64,000 nucleotides of DNA from Vibrio navarrensis (GTDB taxonomy: Bacteria > Pseudomonadota > Gammaproteobacteria > Enterobacterales > Vibrionaceae): assembly GCF_015767675.1 (NCBI RefSeq), contig NZ_CP065217.1:3470272-3534271 (forward strand), in the 5' to 3' direction. This document shows, piece by piece, positions 52,975 through 63,680 of this stretch. The stretch's first letter is position 1. The number at the start of each line of letters is the position of its first letter. Both the position numbers and the translations under genes were made by a program. The notes beneath the pieces are model-generated. The model saw nothing but the letters and a program-made list of their open reading frames with translations, was not told where the DNA came from and made no database searches.

Positions 52975-53748
52975 TTAAACTGGGATTTCTTCTCGACGCA
53001 GCATTTCGCCAGCGAGCGCAAGATACGCTTTTGAGCCTGCTGAGTGTTTGTCGTAGTACATTGCCGGTTTCCCGTGGCTTGGCGCTTCAGCCAGGCGCAC
53101 ATTACGTGGGATCACCGTGCGATATACCTTACTACCGAAATGCTTTTTCAGTTGATCGGATACTTCATTGGAAAGGCGGTTGCGCGGGTCGTACATGGTA
53201 CGCAGTAACCCCTCAATTTTGAGGTTCTCATTCACCACCGCAGCCAACTTACTAATGGTATCCATAAGCGCAGTTAAACCTTCTAATGCAAAATATTCAC
53301 ATTGCATTGGCACTAAAACGGAATCCGCCGCAGCCATGGCATTGATTGTAAGAAGGTTTAAAGAAGGAGGACAATCAATAAAGATGAAATCATAGTTATC
53401 ACGAACTGCGGCTAAGGCGTTCTTTAAACGCACTTCGCGAGCAAACACTTCCATCAGTTTTATTTCAGCGGCAGTAACATCACCGTTGGCCGCAATCAGG
53501 TCATATTTACCAGTGGTAGTGGTACAGACCACCTGATCAAACGGAGTATCTTCCACCAACAGTTCGTAGGCGGTGGCATCCACCATGTACTTGTCGACGC
53601 CACTGGCCATCGTAGCGTTTCCTTGCGGATCAAGGTCGATAACCAGAACTTTGCGTTTGGTGGCAGCCATGGAGGCCGCTAAATTCACACAGGTAGTCGT
53701 TTTTCCGACTCCGCCTTTCTGATTGGCAATGGCTACGATTTTACCCAC
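52975..53748 (-). CDS. parA: chromosome partitioning ATPase ParA (Soj)
   Basis: A 257-residue ParA-type ATPase with the deviant Walker A KGGVGKTT (11-18), VIDLDPQGNAT (Walker A') and FIDCPPSLNLLT (Walker B). With ParB it segregates the large-chromosome origin region. The gene follows rsmG, as in the rsmG-parA-parB arrangement near oriC in many bacteria. Confidence 0.96.
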   Translation of the reverse strand: MGKIVAIANQKGGVGKTTTCVNLAASMAATKRKVLVIDLDPQGNATMASGVDKYMVDATAYELLVEDTPFDQVVCTTTTGKYDLIAANGDVTAAEIKLMEVFAREVRLKNALAAVRDNYDFIFIDCPPSLNLLTINAMAAADSVLVPMQCEYFALEGLTALMDTISKLAAVVNENLKIEGLLRTMYDPRNRLSNEVSDQLKKHFGSKVYRTVIPRNVRLAEAPSHGKPAMYYDKHSAGSKAYLALAGEMLRREEIPV

Positions 53749-53761
53749 GATGACCTCGCTA

Positions 53762-54394
53762 TTATTCCTTGCGCGATAAGATTACAAGATGGCGATCACC
53801 TTCTAACTCGGGAACTGTCAAAGATATGATCTCTGTCACGCAGCACCAGTCAGGAAGCTGATCAATTTCATCTTTCGGGTGTTGTCCCTTCAATGCGAGG
53901 AAAACACCGTGATCGGTTTTCGGCAGATGATGACACCACTCCACCATATCTGTCATTGAAGCAAATGCACGACTTAGAACACCATCAAAATTTTCGTCTG
54001 GTTGAAACGCTTCGACGCGACTTTGAACCGGGGTCACATTATGAATACCAAGTTCATGCACCACTTGCTTCAAAAAGCGGATACGTTTGCCAAGGCTATC
54101 AAGCAAAAAGAAGCTTTTGTCGGGATTCATGATGGCCAGAGGTATCCCGGGCAACCCTGGCCCGGTACCGACATCAATAAAACGTTCGCCACGCAGATGA
54201 GGTGACACCACGATGCTATCAAGAATATGTTTCACTAGCATCTCAAGCGGATCGCGCACAGAGGTTAAGTTGTAAGCTTTGTTCCATTTATGGAGCAACT
54301 CAACGTAACCGACCAGTTGCTGACGCTGTTTATCCGACACCTCTAACGACGTTTGGGCGATCAAGGCATCAAGCTTGGCGCGCAGTGCACTCAT
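53762..54394 (-). CDS. rsmG: 16S rRNA m7G527 methyltransferase RsmG
   Basis: A 210-residue SAM-dependent methyltransferase for m7G527 of 16S rRNA (GidB). Motif I is [17 protein letters not shown]; the conserved NLTSVRDP and [13 protein letters not shown] are present. Length is close to E. coli (207). Its start overlaps the mnmG stop by 4 bp, indicating coupled expression. Confidence 0.97.
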   Translation of the reverse strand: MSALRAKLDALIAQTSLEVSDKQRQQLVGYVELLHKWNKAYNLTSVRDPLEMLVKHILDSIVVSPHLRGERFIDVGTGPGLPGIPLAIMNPDKSFFLLDSLGKRIRFLKQVVHELGIHNVTPVQSRVEAFQPDENFDGVLSRAFASMTDMVEWCHHLPKTDHGVFLALKGQHPKDEIDQLPDWCCVTEIISLTVPELEGDRHLVILSRKE

Positions 54395-56289
54395 AGTTGC
54401 TCTTCTCCCACTTTCAACATGCCGATCTTCTTCAAATGCACCAGCAAAATTGAAATCGCCGCAGGAGTGATACCCGAAATACGCGAGGCGATGCCAATGG
54501 TTTCAGGCTTAGCATTATTGAGCTTGAGCACCACTTCGTTTGACAGCCCTTTGACTTCTTTGTAATCCAAATCGCTTGGCAACTTGGTGTGCTCGTAGCG
54601 CAATGATTTTTCTACTTCATCCTGCTGACGCTGAATGTAGCCTTCGTATTTCACTTGGATTTCAACCTGTTCTGCCGCTTCACGGTCATCCATGGCAGGG
54701 GCAAACGCAGGTAAGGAAGTCAGCAGGTCGTAGCTCATTTCTGGGCGACGTAGCAGATCTTCACCGCTCGCTTCACGCGACATGGGCGTCTTGAGCAATG
54801 CATTGAGCTGATCCACGCCTGACGAGTTCGGATTCATCCACGTCTCTTTGAGGCGCTGACGCTCAAGCTGCATGTTTTCCATTTTCTGGTTAAAACGCGC
54901 CCAGCGCGCATCGCTAATCAGGCCAAGTTCACGCGCTTTCTCGGTCAAACGCAGGTCTGCATTGTCTTCACGCAGCAGCAGACGGTATTCGGCTCGAGAG
55001 GTAAACATGCGGTAGGGCTCTTTGGTGCCCATGGTCGAGAGATCGTCGATGAGCACCCCCATGTAGGCTTGATCGCGACGTGGGCTCCAGCCCTCTTTCT
55101 CTTGGCTAAATAGGCTAGCATTGAGGCCAGCCATCAAACCTTGCGCCGCCGCTTCTTCGTAGCCAGTGGTGCCGTTGATCTGGCCAGCAAAGAACAAGCC
55201 TTGAATAAATTTTGTTTCGTAAGTCTGTTTGAGGTCTCGCGGATCAAAGAAATCGTATTCGATCGCGTAGCCCGGACGAACGATTTGGGCGTTCTCAAAC
55301 CCTTTCATCGAGCGGACAATTTGTACTTGAACATCAAACGGCAGACTGGTCGAGATGCCATTTGGATACAGTTCCGTGGTGGTTAGTCCTTCAGGCTCGA
55401 TAAAAATCTGATGGCTGTTCTTGTCAGCAAAACGCATCACCTTATCTTCGATCGACGGGCAGTAACGAGGCCCGATCCCTTCAATCACGCCAGCGTACAT
55501 TGGGCTACGATCAAGGTTATTACGGATCACATCATGCGTCTGTTCGTTAGTGTGGGTAATAAAACACGGGATCTGACGTGGGTGCTGCGTGCGATTGCCC
55601 ATGAAAGAGAACACGGGCGTCGGGTTGTCGCCATGTTGCACTTCAAGCTGTGAAAAATCGACACTGCGCGCATCGATGCGTGGTGGAGTGCCAGTTTTTA
55701 GACGATCGACACGGAAAGGCAGCTCGCGTAAACGATCCGCCAAGGCGATCGACGGTGGATCTCCAGCTCGGCCACCCGAGAAATTCTCAAGACCAATGTG
55801 GATCTTACCCCCGAGGAAGGTGCCGACGGTCAATACCACTGCTTTAGCGCGGAATTTGAGCCCCATCTGGGTAACCACACCGCAGACACGATCGTTTTCC
55901 ACCATCAGATCATCGGCAGCTTGTTGGAACAGGGTCAGATTAGGCGTGTTTTCCAATGCATGACGCACATAGGCTTTGTATAAAGCACGGTCCGCTTGTG
56001 CACGCGTTGCTCGTACAGCCGGCCCTTTTGAGGCATTTAGGGTGCGAAATTGAATACCTGCGTGATCAATAGCCTCAGCCATCAAACCGCCCATCGCATC
56101 CACTTCTTTCACCAGATGACCTTTACCGATACCCCCAATAGCAGGGTTACAAGACATCTGCCCCAAAGTATCAATATTGTGAGTCAGCAACAGGGTTTTC
56201 TGCCCTGTGCGAGCTGATGTGAGTGCGGCTTCCGTTCCTGCGTGTCCGCCACCGACAACAATGACGTCAAAGTTTTCGTGATAAAGCAT
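54391..56289 (-). CDS. mnmG: tRNA cmnm5U34 synthesis protein MnmG (GidA)
   Basis: A 632-residue FAD protein that with MnmE modifies the wobble uridine of several tRNAs. The dinucleotide-binding motif [10 protein letters not shown] is at 13-22; [11 protein letters not shown] and the C-terminal helical domain are complete (E. coli 629). It lies directly left of oriC and is read away from it, the standard gidA position. Confidence 0.97.
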   Translation of the reverse strand: MLYHENFDVIVVGGGHAGTEAALTSARTGQKTLLLTHNIDTLGQMSCNPAIGGIGKGHLVKEVDAMGGLMAEAIDHAGIQFRTLNASKGPAVRATRAQADRALYKAYVRHALENTPNLTLFQQAADDLMVENDRVCGVVTQMGLKFRAKAVVLTVGTFLGGKIHIGLENFSGGRAGDPPSIALADRLRELPFRVDRLKTGTPPRIDARSVDFSQLEVQHGDNPTPVFSFMGNRTQHPRQIPCFITHTNEQTHDVIRNNLDRSPMYAGVIEGIGPRYCPSIEDKVMRFADKNSHQIFIEPEGLTTTELYPNGISTSLPFDVQVQIVRSMKGFENAQIVRPGYAIEYDFFDPRDLKQTYETKFIQGLFFAGQINGTTGYEEAAAQGLMAGLNASLFSQEKEGWSPRRDQAYMGVLIDDLSTMGTKEPYRMFTSRAEYRLLLREDNADLRLTEKARELGLISDARWARFNQKMENMQLERQRLKETWMNPNSSGVDQLNALLKTPMSREASGEDLLRRPEMSYDLLTSLPAFAPAMDDREAAEQVEIQVKYEGYIQRQQDEVEKSLRYEHTKLPSDLDYKEVKGLSNEVVLKLNNAKPETIGIASRISGITPAAISILLVHLKKIGMLKVGEEQL

Positions 56290-56394
56290 GAACCGACCTC
56301 AGGTATTCAAAAGATTCAATCGAGAAAATAAAAGAGCGGTATTCTACCTTCTTTATCAGTGAGTGAAAATTGTTTTCTCTCTTAGCGCGGATCA

Positions 56395-56665
56395 AAGTGA
56401 AGACTAAATATATATAAAGATCTTTATATAGGATCTTTTACTGGATCTATTATTAGGATCCTACCTACCTGTGGATAAGCGGGAAATGATCAATAAGATC
56501 ATGGATCTTTTTTAGATCATATCGTGTGATCATGATTTGATCAGCATGAGGATTAGCTGGGATCAAAATCGATAGTTATACACAGCCCATCGCGAGTGGA
56601 TAAGTTGTTATTGGGATAACTATAGGAAGATCACTGGATTTGTCTATGTTTATCCACAGGTGGTT
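56395..56665. other. oriC: chromosomal replication origin oriC (chromosome I)
   Basis: Between mnmG and mioC, as in E. coli. At the left are three AT-rich GATCT-type 13-mers (from about 56419, 56431 and 56443), the unwinding element. DnaA boxes follow: TGTGGATAA (56470-56478, perfect), TTATACACA (56576-56584), AGTGGATAA (56595-56603) and TTATCCACA (56650-56658, perfect). GATC sites are very dense, as needed for Dam/SeqA control. GCTGGGATCA and TTGGGATAACTA stretches correspond to E. coli oriC positions. Confidence 0.93.
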
Positions 56666-56711
56666 TGTATGAGAAATAAGCAGTTTAAATGGCAGGGGAT
56701 GGCTCGTGGAT

Positions 56712-56737
56712 AAAACGCCTGCCGTTACAGCAGGCGA
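56712..56737 (-). terminator. hairpin after mioC, at edge of oriC
   Basis: CGCCTGC (56716-56722) pairs with GCAGGCG (56730-56736); read on the minus strand it is followed by TTTT. It would end mioC transcription before oriC. Confidence 0.65.
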
Positions 56738-56758
56738 GAAAGAACTGGGTGAGATGGT

Positions 56759-57196
56759 TTAACTCAACAGAGGCAAGTGACTTTTCAGCCAGTTTTCCGC
56801 AGCGTCTTCTGGAACGGTATGTTCTAGCACATCAATAGTGAGGCATTCAGTAATTGGGGTTGCCCCAATGTCTTGCAGCAGATGATGGGCGTGTTGGCCG
56901 GCGGCGCAGAAGGTGTCGTAACTCGAATCACCAATCGCGATCACCGCGTAGCGCACCTCACTCATTTTGGGAGGCGTATTCTGCAGAGCGGCAATAAAGG
57001 GTTGGATATTGTCTGGGTATTCGCCCGCACCATGGGTGGAGGTGATGATCAACCAAATGCCTTGATTGGCGATCTCGTTTAACTCAGGTTGGTTGTGGAT
57101 GGTGGTTTCCAATCCTTCGGCATTGAGGAGATCACTTAAGTGATCTCCAACATATTCGGCCCCACCTAAGGTGCTGCCTGTAATAATGTGGATCAT
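56759..57196 (-). CDS. mioC: flavodoxin-like FMN-binding protein MioC
   Basis: A 145-residue flavodoxin-fold protein, implicated in biotin synthase activity in E. coli. The FMN phosphate loop [12 protein letters not shown] is at the N-terminus. The ATG at 57196 with AAAGGAAG upstream gives [12 protein letters not shown]; a longer frame to 57379 runs into the mnmE terminator region and was discarded. It is transcribed toward oriC. Confidence 0.94.
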   Translation of the reverse strand: MIHIITGSTLGGAEYVGDHLSDLLNAEGLETTIHNQPELNEIANQGIWLIITSTHGAGEYPDNIQPFIAALQNTPPKMSEVRYAVIAIGDSSYDTFCAAGQHAHHLLQDIGATPITECLTIDVLEHTVPEDAAENWLKSHLPLLS

Positions 57197-57328
57197 AGAT
57201 CTTCCTTTAAACGGTTTGCATTCGTTATCGAGTCTATGATGCGCGATTTCCTCCAAGAGAGGAAGTGTCGGCTTTAAAAAGGCAGCCGCGTCAATGAGAT
57301 GGTTTATGCCAGTGTTTACAGGTATTGA

Positions 57329-57352
57329 AAAAGCAGCCCGGAGGCTGCTTTG
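57329..57352 (-). terminator. hairpin after mnmE
   Basis: AAAGCAGCC (57330-57338) pairs with GGCTGCTTT (57343-57351) with a CGGA loop, just after the mnmE stop; the T tail on the minus strand is weak (TTTCAATACC). Confidence 0.6.
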
Positions 57353-57363
57353 CAACAAGTCGA

Positions 57364-58725
57364 TTATTTGCCAATACAAAACGAGGAGAAGATTCGGCCG
57401 AGCAAATCGTCAGAGCTGAACTCACCGGTAATCTCGTTTAAATGCTGCTGAGCGATGCGTAGCTCTTCCGCGAGGATTTCCCCGGCCATGTAGCCTTCAA
57501 GCTGCTCTTGGCCGATTTGCAGGTGCTCTGCGGCGCGTTGCAACGCATCGAGGTGGCGGCGGCGGGCCATAAAGCCCCCTTCGCTCTGGCCAGAAAAGCC
57601 CATGCACTCTTTCAAGTGCTTTCTCAGCGCATCAACCCCTTGACCTGTTTTGGCAGAAAGGCGGATCAAGGTCGGGTTACTAACATGGCAGATCCCAAGT
57701 TCTTCTTGGGTTTGATCGGCTTTATTACGGATCACCGTGATGCCGATGCTGCTGGGCAGGCGGTCAACAAAATCGGGCCAGATTTCTTGAGGATCAGTCG
57801 CTTCGGTGGTGGTGCCATCGACCATAAACAGCACGCGATCAGCTTGACGAATTTCATCCCACGCACGTTCAATACCTATTTTCTCCACTTCGTCAGATGC
57901 ATCACGCAGGCCCGCGGTATCGATGATGTGCAGTGGCATGCCATCGATGTGGATGTGCTCACGCAACACGTCACGGGTGGTGCCAGCAATGTCAGTGACA
58001 ATCGCGGACTCTTTACCGGAAAGTGCGTTGAGCAGACTGGATTTTCCTGCGTTTGGTCGTCCGGCTATCACCACCTTCATCCCTTCGCGCATAATTGCAC
58101 CTTGGTTAGCTTCTTGGCGCACCGCATCAAGGTTATCGATGATCCCTTGCAGGTCGGCTGCGACTTTGCCGTCCGCCAAAAAATCGATCTCTTCTTCAGG
58201 AAAATCAATCGCGGCCTCAACGTAGATACGCAGATGAATCAAGGATTCGACCAAGGTGTTGATGCGTTTGGAAAACTGACCTTGCAATGAATGGAGCGCC
58301 GATTTGGCCGCTTCTTCTGAGCTGGCGTCAATCAGATCGGCAATCGCTTCGGCTTGAGTGAGGTCCATTTTGTCGTTGAGAAAGGCGCGCTCAGAAAACT
58401 CTCCGGGTCTCGCTGGACGAAGCCCTTTGATGGTGAGAATGCGCTTAATCAGCATGTCCATCACGACCGGGCCGCCGTGGCCTTGAAACTCCACGACATC
58501 TTCGCCGGTAAACGAATGTGGGTTGGGGAAGTAGAGGACGATGCCCTGATCGAGCACGCTGCCATCTTGCGCGGTAAAAGGGAGGTACTCGGCGTAGCGC
58601 GGTTTGAGGGCCTTACCGGTCACTTCCAGCGCCACCTGAGCGGCTTTTGGCCCAGAGACGCGAATGATCCCGACACCGCCGCGACCCGGCGCAGTGGCTT
58701 GGGCAACAATCGTATCTGTTGTCAT
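57364..58725 (-). CDS. mnmE: tRNA modification GTPase MnmE (TrmE)
   Basis: A 453-residue GTPase that with MnmG makes cmnm5U34. The N-terminal tetrahydrofolate domain is followed by helices, the G domain with P-loop GRPNAGKS (222-229), DIAGTTRD and NKAD, and the C-terminal Cys-Ile-Gly-Lys (450-453). Length agrees with E. coli (454). A 260-codon open frame on the opposite strand is a shadow. Confidence 0.97.
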   Translation of the reverse strand: MTTDTIVAQATAPGRGGVGIIRVSGPKAAQVALEVTGKALKPRYAEYLPFTAQDGSVLDQGIVLYFPNPHSFTGEDVVEFQGHGGPVVMDMLIKRILTIKGLRPARPGEFSERAFLNDKMDLTQAEAIADLIDASSEEAAKSALHSLQGQFSKRINTLVESLIHLRIYVEAAIDFPEEEIDFLADGKVAADLQGIIDNLDAVRQEANQGAIMREGMKVVIAGRPNAGKSSLLNALSGKESAIVTDIAGTTRDVLREHIHIDGMPLHIIDTAGLRDASDEVEKIGIERAWDEIRQADRVLFMVDGTTTEATDPQEIWPDFVDRLPSSIGITVIRNKADQTQEELGICHVSNPTLIRLSAKTGQGVDALRKHLKECMGFSGQSEGGFMARRRHLDALQRAAEHLQIGQEQLEGYMAGEILAEELRIAQQHLNEITGEFSSDDLLGRIFSSFCIGK

Positions 58726-58798
58726 AAAGAAACCTATTTGTTTGTGGTCGCAGTGACCTGAAAAAGCAGTTAGCTGAATTGTAATCAGCGAAAAACAA

Positions 58799-58822
58799 AA
58801 AGGCGACCTTTTGGCCGCCTTT
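58799..58822 (-). terminator. terminator after yidC
   Basis: AAAGGCGACC and GGCCGCCTTT arms around TTTT, one mismatch; on the minus strand it is followed by TTTGTTTTTCG. Confidence 0.75.
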
Positions 58823-58839
58823 CCTTACTCTGAGTTCAC

Positions 58840-60459
58840 TTACTTGGTGTGTAAGCCTTTTTTCTCCAGCGCTTTGTAAATCAAAGACTGTTGGATCAGA
58901 GTGACGATGTTCGATACCAGCCAGTACAAAACCAGACCTGACGGGAACCACAGGAAGAAGAAGGTGAACATTACAGGCATGAAGGTCATGATCTTCTGCT
59001 GCATTGGGTCTGTGACTGTGGTTGGGCTCATTTTTTGGATCATGAACATTGAAGCACCCATCAGCAGTGGCAGGATGTAGTACGGGTCCTGCGCAGACAG
59101 GTCTGTGATCCAACCAAAGAAAGGTGAGTGGCGCAGTTCAACCGATTCCATCAGCGACCAGTACAGAGCAATAAAGATTGGCATCTGCAGTACTAGTGGT
59201 AGACAGCCACCCAGTGGGTTCACTTTCTCTTTCTTGTACAGCTCCATCATCTCTTGGCTCATGCGTTGGCGGTCATCGCCGATACGCTCACGCATTGCTT
59301 GCAGTTTAGGTTGCAGCATGCGCATTTTCGCCATTGAGGTGTATTGCGCTTTGGTCAGCGGGTACATGGCGCCACGGACAATGAAGGTCAAGCAGATGAT
59401 GGCCACACCCCAGTTGCTGACAAAGCTTTGAATAAACGACAGCAGCATGTGCAGTGGCTTGGCGATAAACCATAGCCAGCCATAGTCTACAACCAGATCA
59501 AGGTTTGGCGCGGTGGCAGCCATCTGATCTTGCAGTTTAGGGCCAGTCCATAAGGTGGCGCTGAAATGCGCTTTTTCGCCGTTGGCAATGGTTTTGTTTG
59601 GCATACGTACGCCAATGTCGCCCATGTTGCCAATCACGCGAGTGTAAAGGTTAGTGCCTGGTTCGTTACGAGGGATCCACGCGGCAGCAAAGTAGTGCTG
59701 GATCATCGCCGCCCAGCCTTCGCCATTTGGCAGGTTAACAGACAGGTTGCGATCTTGCATGTCGTCGAAGCTGTACTTCTTGTAGCGAGTCTCTTCGCTT
59801 GAGTAGGCACCGCCACGGTAAGTTGGCATGGTAATGCTGCCGCCCGCGTCCATCAGATTTTGACGCAAATGCGCGTACATACCGAAAGTGGCGTTGTTGC
59901 CAGAGTTGTTCACCACGTCAAACTCAACGTCCACCGCGTAGCTGTTGCGTTTTAGCACGAACGTTTTGGTGTATTGCATACCATTGGCTTCATAGCTCAT
60001 TGGAATGCGTAGCTCGTCTTGACCGTCAGCCAGCGCAAAGCTCTCCGCACTGACTTGATATTGAGGACGGTTGCTGCTGCTCAAATCGATCCCTTGTGGG
60101 CCGACTAAGCCGCTTTGAGCGATAAATTGATGACCTTGAATGTCCTTCAACAGCACAAAGGCGTCAGGAGAATTCTGCTCAGCCGCATACTGGTTCAGTT
60201 CTGCGGTTACCACATCACCACCCACTGTGTCGATTGACAGAGTCAGGACATCCGTCGTCACTGTGATGAGTTTGGCCGATGCCTGTTGAGCCGGAGACGG
60301 GTCCAGTTCATCAGCAAAAGATGGTGCAGGTAGCGCACTGCTTGATTGAGCCTGAGTAGCCGCTTGTGGTGCTGGATTCTTTGCTACTTGCCACTGTTGG
60401 AACAGCAGGAAAGAAACCAATGCCAGAGCGATTAACAGGATATTGCGTTGAGAATCCAT
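58840..60459 (-). CDS. yidC: membrane protein insertase YidC
   Basis: A 539-residue inner-membrane insertase. An N-terminal signal-anchor (about 6-22) is followed by a large periplasmic beta-domain (to about 325) and five membrane segments. The membrane core has [20 protein letters not shown] with the groove arginine, and [20 protein letters not shown]. Length is close to E. coli (548). Part of rpmH-rnpA-yidD-yidC. Confidence 0.97.
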   Translation of the reverse strand: MDSQRNILLIALALVSFLLFQQWQVAKNPAPQAATQAQSSSALPAPSFADELDPSPAQQASAKLITVTTDVLTLSIDTVGGDVVTAELNQYAAEQNSPDAFVLLKDIQGHQFIAQSGLVGPQGIDLSSSNRPQYQVSAESFALADGQDELRIPMSYEANGMQYTKTFVLKRNSYAVDVEFDVVNNSGNNATFGMYAHLRQNLMDAGGSITMPTYRGGAYSSEETRYKKYSFDDMQDRNLSVNLPNGEGWAAMIQHYFAAAWIPRNEPGTNLYTRVIGNMGDIGVRMPNKTIANGEKAHFSATLWTGPKLQDQMAATAPNLDLVVDYGWLWFIAKPLHMLLSFIQSFVSNWGVAIICLTFIVRGAMYPLTKAQYTSMAKMRMLQPKLQAMRERIGDDRQRMSQEMMELYKKEKVNPLGGCLPLVLQMPIFIALYWSLMESVELRHSPFFGWITDLSAQDPYYILPLLMGASMFMIQKMSPTTVTDPMQQKIMTFMPVMFTFFFLWFPSGLVLYWLVSNIVTLIQQSLIYKALEKKGLHTK

Positions 60460-60461
60460 CG

Positions 60462-60719
60462 TTATTTATCTCTGTCTTGTTTTTGGACTGGTGGAACGGG
60501 GTCATACCCCCCTTCGTTCAAAGGGTGGCATTTTAATAGACGTTTGCCTGATAACCAACATCCTTTTACCAAACCGTGAGCTTTCAACGCTTCTATCGCA
60601 TAGGTTGAACAGGTTGGAGTAAAACGACAGCGTGGTCCGAGAAGAGGACTGATGAGACCTTGATAAAGACGGACGAGTCCGATCGCTAACCACGTGAAGG
60701 GCGAGACAGGCGATGCCAT
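60462..60719 (-). CDS. yidD: membrane protein insertion efficiency factor YidD
   Basis: An 85-residue protein with an N-terminal amphipathic helix and the family core [20 protein letters not shown] with its conserved Cys pair. It assists YidC-dependent insertion. Its start overlaps the rnpA 3' end by 34 bp and yidC begins 2 bp downstream, so expression is coupled. Confidence 0.95.
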   Translation of the reverse strand: MASPVSPFTWLAIGLVRLYQGLISPLLGPRCRFTPTCSTYAIEALKAHGLVKGCWLSGKRLLKCHPLNEGGYDPVPPVQKQDRDK

Positions 60720-61042
60720 AGCTTATCAAACAACTTAAACAGTTCTTCATTGCTCAAATCTTGCGCGCTTTTCTTGGCAATCACAACAAAATCTTTATTG
60801 GGAAGCTGATGTTGTGTGTTACGAAAACTTTCACGAGCGATGCGTTTGAAGCGGTTGCGACCAACGGCAGTTTTAATTTGCTTTTTGGGAACAGCCAAGC
60901 CTAAACGAGGATGAGAAAGGTTATTATCGCGAGCAATGATAGTGAAATGAGGAGAGCCAGCCCGGTGAGCTTGCTGAAAGACGTTTTGATAATGCTCGGG
61001 AGTTAACAAACGTAACTCCCGATTGAACGCGTACGTATTCAA
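60686..61042 (-). CDS. rnpA: ribonuclease P protein component RnpA
   Basis: A 118-residue basic protein that, with RnpB RNA, processes tRNA 5' ends. The RNR motif [12 protein letters not shown] is intact. It follows rpmH by 13 bp and overlaps yidD. Length agrees with E. coli (119). Confidence 0.97.
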   Translation of the reverse strand: MNTYAFNRELRLLTPEHYQNVFQQAHRAGSPHFTIIARDNNLSHPRLGLAVPKKQIKTAVGRNRFKRIARESFRNTQHQLPNKDFVVIAKKSAQDLSNEELFKLFDKLWHRLSRPSRG

Positions 61043-61055
61043 AATAAGCTAGTGA

Positions 61056-61196
61056 TTATTTTGACAGGCGCGCACGGCCTTTCGCACGACGTGCATTGAT
61101 TACTTTACGACCGTTCTTAGTCGCCATGCGAGCACGGAAGCCGTGAGTACGCTTGCGCTTCAGAACTGAAGGTTGAAAAGTGCGTTTAGTAGCCAT
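61056..61196 (-). CDS. rpmH: ribosomal protein bL34
   Basis: A 46-residue, very basic ribosomal protein starting [20 protein letters not shown] and ending RARLSK, essentially the family consensus. First gene of the rpmH-rnpA-yidD-yidC unit. Confidence 0.98.
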   Translation of the reverse strand: MATKRTFQPSVLKRKRTHGFRARMATKNGRKVINARRAKGRARLSK

Positions 61197-61322
61197 TGTA
61201 ATTACCTTACTGATCAGTAGTTTTAGGTTCTTGTTAAACCCGGCGTGGGCATTGTGCTTTCTTTATATAAAGAAGCTCTTTATTAAAGAAGAATAACCGA
61301 CGCCTCTCAACAAAGAGGCGGA

Positions 61323-61351
61323 ATTGTAATCACAGTCACACAAAGTGTCAA
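61323..61351 (-). promoter_or_regulatory. rpmH promoter (proximal)
   Basis: On the minus strand TTGACA (61346-61351), 17-bp spacer, TACAAT (61323-61328). About 125 bases of leader follow before rpmH; the leader begins with a CGCCTCT/AGAGGCG hairpin. Confidence 0.8.
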
Positions 61352-61384
61352 TCTTTGCAGGGCTGTAAAAAAATCCGCCGGGGG

Positions 61385-61412
61385 ATTATACGGAGTGTGA
61401 GTAAAATCTCAA
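61385..61412 (-). promoter_or_regulatory. rpmH promoter (distal, candidate)
   Basis: On the minus strand TTGAGA (61407-61412), 16-bp spacer, TATAAT (61385-61390), lying upstream of the proximal promoter and close behind the ABC transporter stop. Confidence 0.55.
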
Positions 61413-61438
61413 GGATCTCGCGATCTTTGTCGGGATCT

Positions 61439-62176
61439 TTACCGCTCTCCAACTTGGCGAAGGAATTTTTGCAGTCGAGGATCTTGTGGATTATCGAAGA
61501 TATCCTGTGGAGATCCTTGTTCAACAATGTTTCCTTCGGCCATAAAGATCACTCGGTCGGCGACCTCTTTGGCAAATTGCATCTCATGCGTCACCACCAG
61601 CATGGTTTGATGTTGCGTGGCGAGTTTTTTCATCAGCGCCAGTACTTCGCCGACCCATTCTGGGTCGAGCGCTGAAGTCGGCTCATCGAAGAGCAGCAGT
61701 TCAGGTTGCTGTGCCATGGCGCGGCCAATGCCGACGCGTTGTTGCTGACCGCCGGAGAGCGCGGCTGGGTAGCTGTCACCTTTGTCGCCAAGGCCGATGT
61801 CGTCCAAAATTTGCTGCGCGCGCTTGAGGGCATCGGCTTTCTTCCAGCCACGTACCGTCACTAGGCCTTCGGCAATGTTTTGTCGCGCAGTCAGATGGGC
61901 AAACAGCGCGTAGTTTTGAAACACAAACCCCGTGCGGCGGCGCAGCGCTAATACTTCGGCTTTGCTGTGATTTTGCGTGTCGACACGGATGTCATCAATG
62001 GTAATGGTGCCTTGATCGGCTTGCTCAAGAAAGTTAACGCAGCGCAATAAGGTCGATTTCCCAGTGCCGCTTGAACCGATGATGACGATGATCTCGCCTT
62101 GCTCAATCTCAATGTCGATCCCTTTCAAGACTTCGCTGTCGCCGTAGCGTTTATGAATGTTGCTCAGTTTAATCAT
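61439..62176 (-). CDS. polar amino-acid (cystine-type) ABC transporter ATPase
   Basis: A 245-residue ATPase of the GlnQ/TcyN class. Walker [11 protein letters not shown]-loop FVFQNYALF, signature LSGGQQQR and Walker [15 protein letters not shown] are all present, as is the switch His in VVTHEM. It overlaps the permease stop by 4 bp. With the two genes upstream it makes a complete importer; the binding protein is closest to the cystine type. Confidence 0.93.
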   Translation of the reverse strand: MIKLSNIHKRYGDSEVLKGIDIEIEQGEIIVIIGSSGTGKSTLLRCVNFLEQADQGTITIDDIRVDTQNHSKAEVLALRRRTGFVFQNYALFAHLTARQNIAEGLVTVRGWKKADALKRAQQILDDIGLGDKGDSYPAALSGGQQQRVGIGRAMAQQPELLLFDEPTSALDPEWVGEVLALMKKLATQHQTMLVVTHEMQFAKEVADRVIFMAEGNIVEQGSPQDIFDNPQDPRLQKFLRQVGER

Positions 62177-62844
62177 CGTACGTACGCCTTATTCAGTTTG
62201 GCTTCGGCCCAAGTTTGCACGCGGGTGAGAATCAACACCACGCCCCAATAAATCAGTGCCACCGCGAGGAAGGCCTCAAAAAAGCGGAAACTGGACGACG
62301 CTTCCATCTGCGCTTTGGCCATGATTTCGGCCACGCCTAAAGTAAACGCCAGCGAGGTGGATTTGATCATGTCGATAAAGTAATTCATCAAGGAAGGCAG
62401 GGCTACGCGGGTCGCTTGTGGCAGGATGACGCGGCGCATCGCTTGGCTGGTGGTCATGCCGACCGACAAGCTCGCTTCCATCTGGCTCCGGTCGATGCCG
62501 ATGATGGCGGCGCGGATGCTTTCCGCCATGTATGCGGCGAAGTGCAGCGTTAAACCGATCACGGCGGCGGAAAAGGCATCGATGCCCACCAGCAGAGGAA
62601 AGACTTGCGGCAAACCGTAATAAAGCAGGAACAGTTGCACCAACAGTGGGGTGCCACGGAAAAAGCTGATGTACAGTTGGCTAAGCTGATCCAACACCGG
62701 AACACGGAAGACGCGCAGATTGGCCAGTACCACGGCAAGGATCAGAGAGAAGACTAATCCCCACGCGGCCATCTCCATCGTCGTACCGAGGTACTTGAGC
62801 AGGATCGGCAATAGCTCGAGCATATAGTTAAAATCAAATCCCAT
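62173..62844 (-). CDS. polar amino-acid (cystine-type) ABC transporter permease
   Basis: A 223-residue HisM/TcyL-class permease with about five membrane helices. The ATPase-contact EAA loop is [23 protein letters not shown]. The gene is 83 bp after the binding-protein gene and overlaps the ATPase gene. One permease probably acts as a homodimer. Confidence 0.92.
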   Translation of the reverse strand: MGFDFNYMLELLPILLKYLGTTMEMAAWGLVFSLILAVVLANLRVFRVPVLDQLSQLYISFFRGTPLLVQLFLLYYGLPQVFPLLVGIDAFSAAVIGLTLHFAAYMAESIRAAIIGIDRSQMEASLSVGMTTSQAMRRVILPQATRVALPSLMNYFIDMIKSTSLAFTLGVAEIMAKAQMEASSSFRFFEAFLAVALIYWGVVLILTRVQTWAEAKLNKAYVR

Positions 62845-62927
62845 ATCACTTACCTTTAAAGACGAGAAAAGGTGGAATACGCGCTTCCACCTTGAGTAAA
62901 AAACAGAGTTATCGAGTGTGCGTGCAC

Positions 62928-63680
62928 TTACTTAGTGATATCAGCACCAAACCACTTCAGAGAAATTTTCTCTACCGTACCGTCGGCACGCATCGCCGCG
63001 AGAGCTTGGTTTACTTCGCCTTGCAGCTTGGCACCGCGCTCATTATTCACAAACGGCCACGCATTGGCGATGGTTTCAAACGGCTGACCTGCCAATTGTA
63101 GCGGAAGGCCAGTTTTTTTGATCAGTTCCAGCGCAGACAAACGGTCCATGACAAACGCATCGGCACGGCCGAGCGCCACATCATGCTCAATGCCCGTTTC
63201 GTAGGTTTTCACCTTGATTTTGCCATCTTTGTCATAGCTGCGCAGCAACTGCTCAAAATTCGATCCAAGGTTGACCGCGACGGTTTTGCCTGCGAGATCG
63301 CCAATGCCTTGAATGCTGTCGTTGCCTTTACGCACCGTGATTTGCGCGCCATCGATCACATACGGGTCAGCAAACAGGTATTTCGCCTTACGTGCTTCCG
63401 TGATGGTGATCTGGTTGGAGATGGTATCAATGCGTCCGGTCTCTAGCAAACCAAACAGACCTGAGAAGTTTGCCGTCACGTACTCGATTTGGTAGCCATT
63501 GCGTTTACCGATCTCATCCCACATGTCGACTTCAAACCCTTGCAGCTTATCTTTCTGTACAAAAGTAAATGGGAAATAACGGCCAGACATCCCCACTTTT
63601 ACTACATCTTGCGCGAGAGCTTGGGTGGTCGCGGCAGACAGAGCAATGGCAGCAATACTTGCTTTAATCCAGTTTTTCAT
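62928..63680 (-). CDS. cystine-type amino-acid-binding periplasmic protein
   Basis: A 250-residue solute-binding protein (SBP_bac_3) with a signal peptide of about 23 residues (cleavage after TTQALA). VMDRLSALELIKKTGLPL and the C-terminus SLKWFGADITK closely resemble E. coli TcyJ (FliY), so cystine is the likeliest ligand; this is by analogy. The ATG at 63680 gives a proper signal peptide, while the longer open frame to 63869 does not. Gene order binding protein-permease-ATPase between rpmH and dnaA is also known from V. cholerae. Confidence 0.92.
   Translation of the reverse strand: MKNWIKASIAAIALSAATTQALAQDVVKVGMSGRYFPFTFVQKDKLQGFEVDMWDEIGKRNGYQIEYVTANFSGLFGLLETGRIDTISNQITITEARKAKYLFADPYVIDGAQITVRKGNDSIQGIGDLAGKTVAVNLGSNFEQLLRSYDKDGKIKVKTYETGIEHDVALGRADAFVMDRLSALELIKKTGLPLQLAGQPFETIANAWPFVNNERGAKLQGEVNQALAAMRADGTVEKISLKWFGADITK

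Noticed and set aside
52069..56758. parS sites near parAB and oriC
   Set aside because: I looked for GTTTCACGTGAAAC-like palindromes here and elsewhere in the window and saw none.
57508..58290. A 260-codon open frame on the plus strand
   Set aside because: It is antisense to mnmE, whose frame shows all family motifs; the shadow frame has no recognisable domain or ribosome site.
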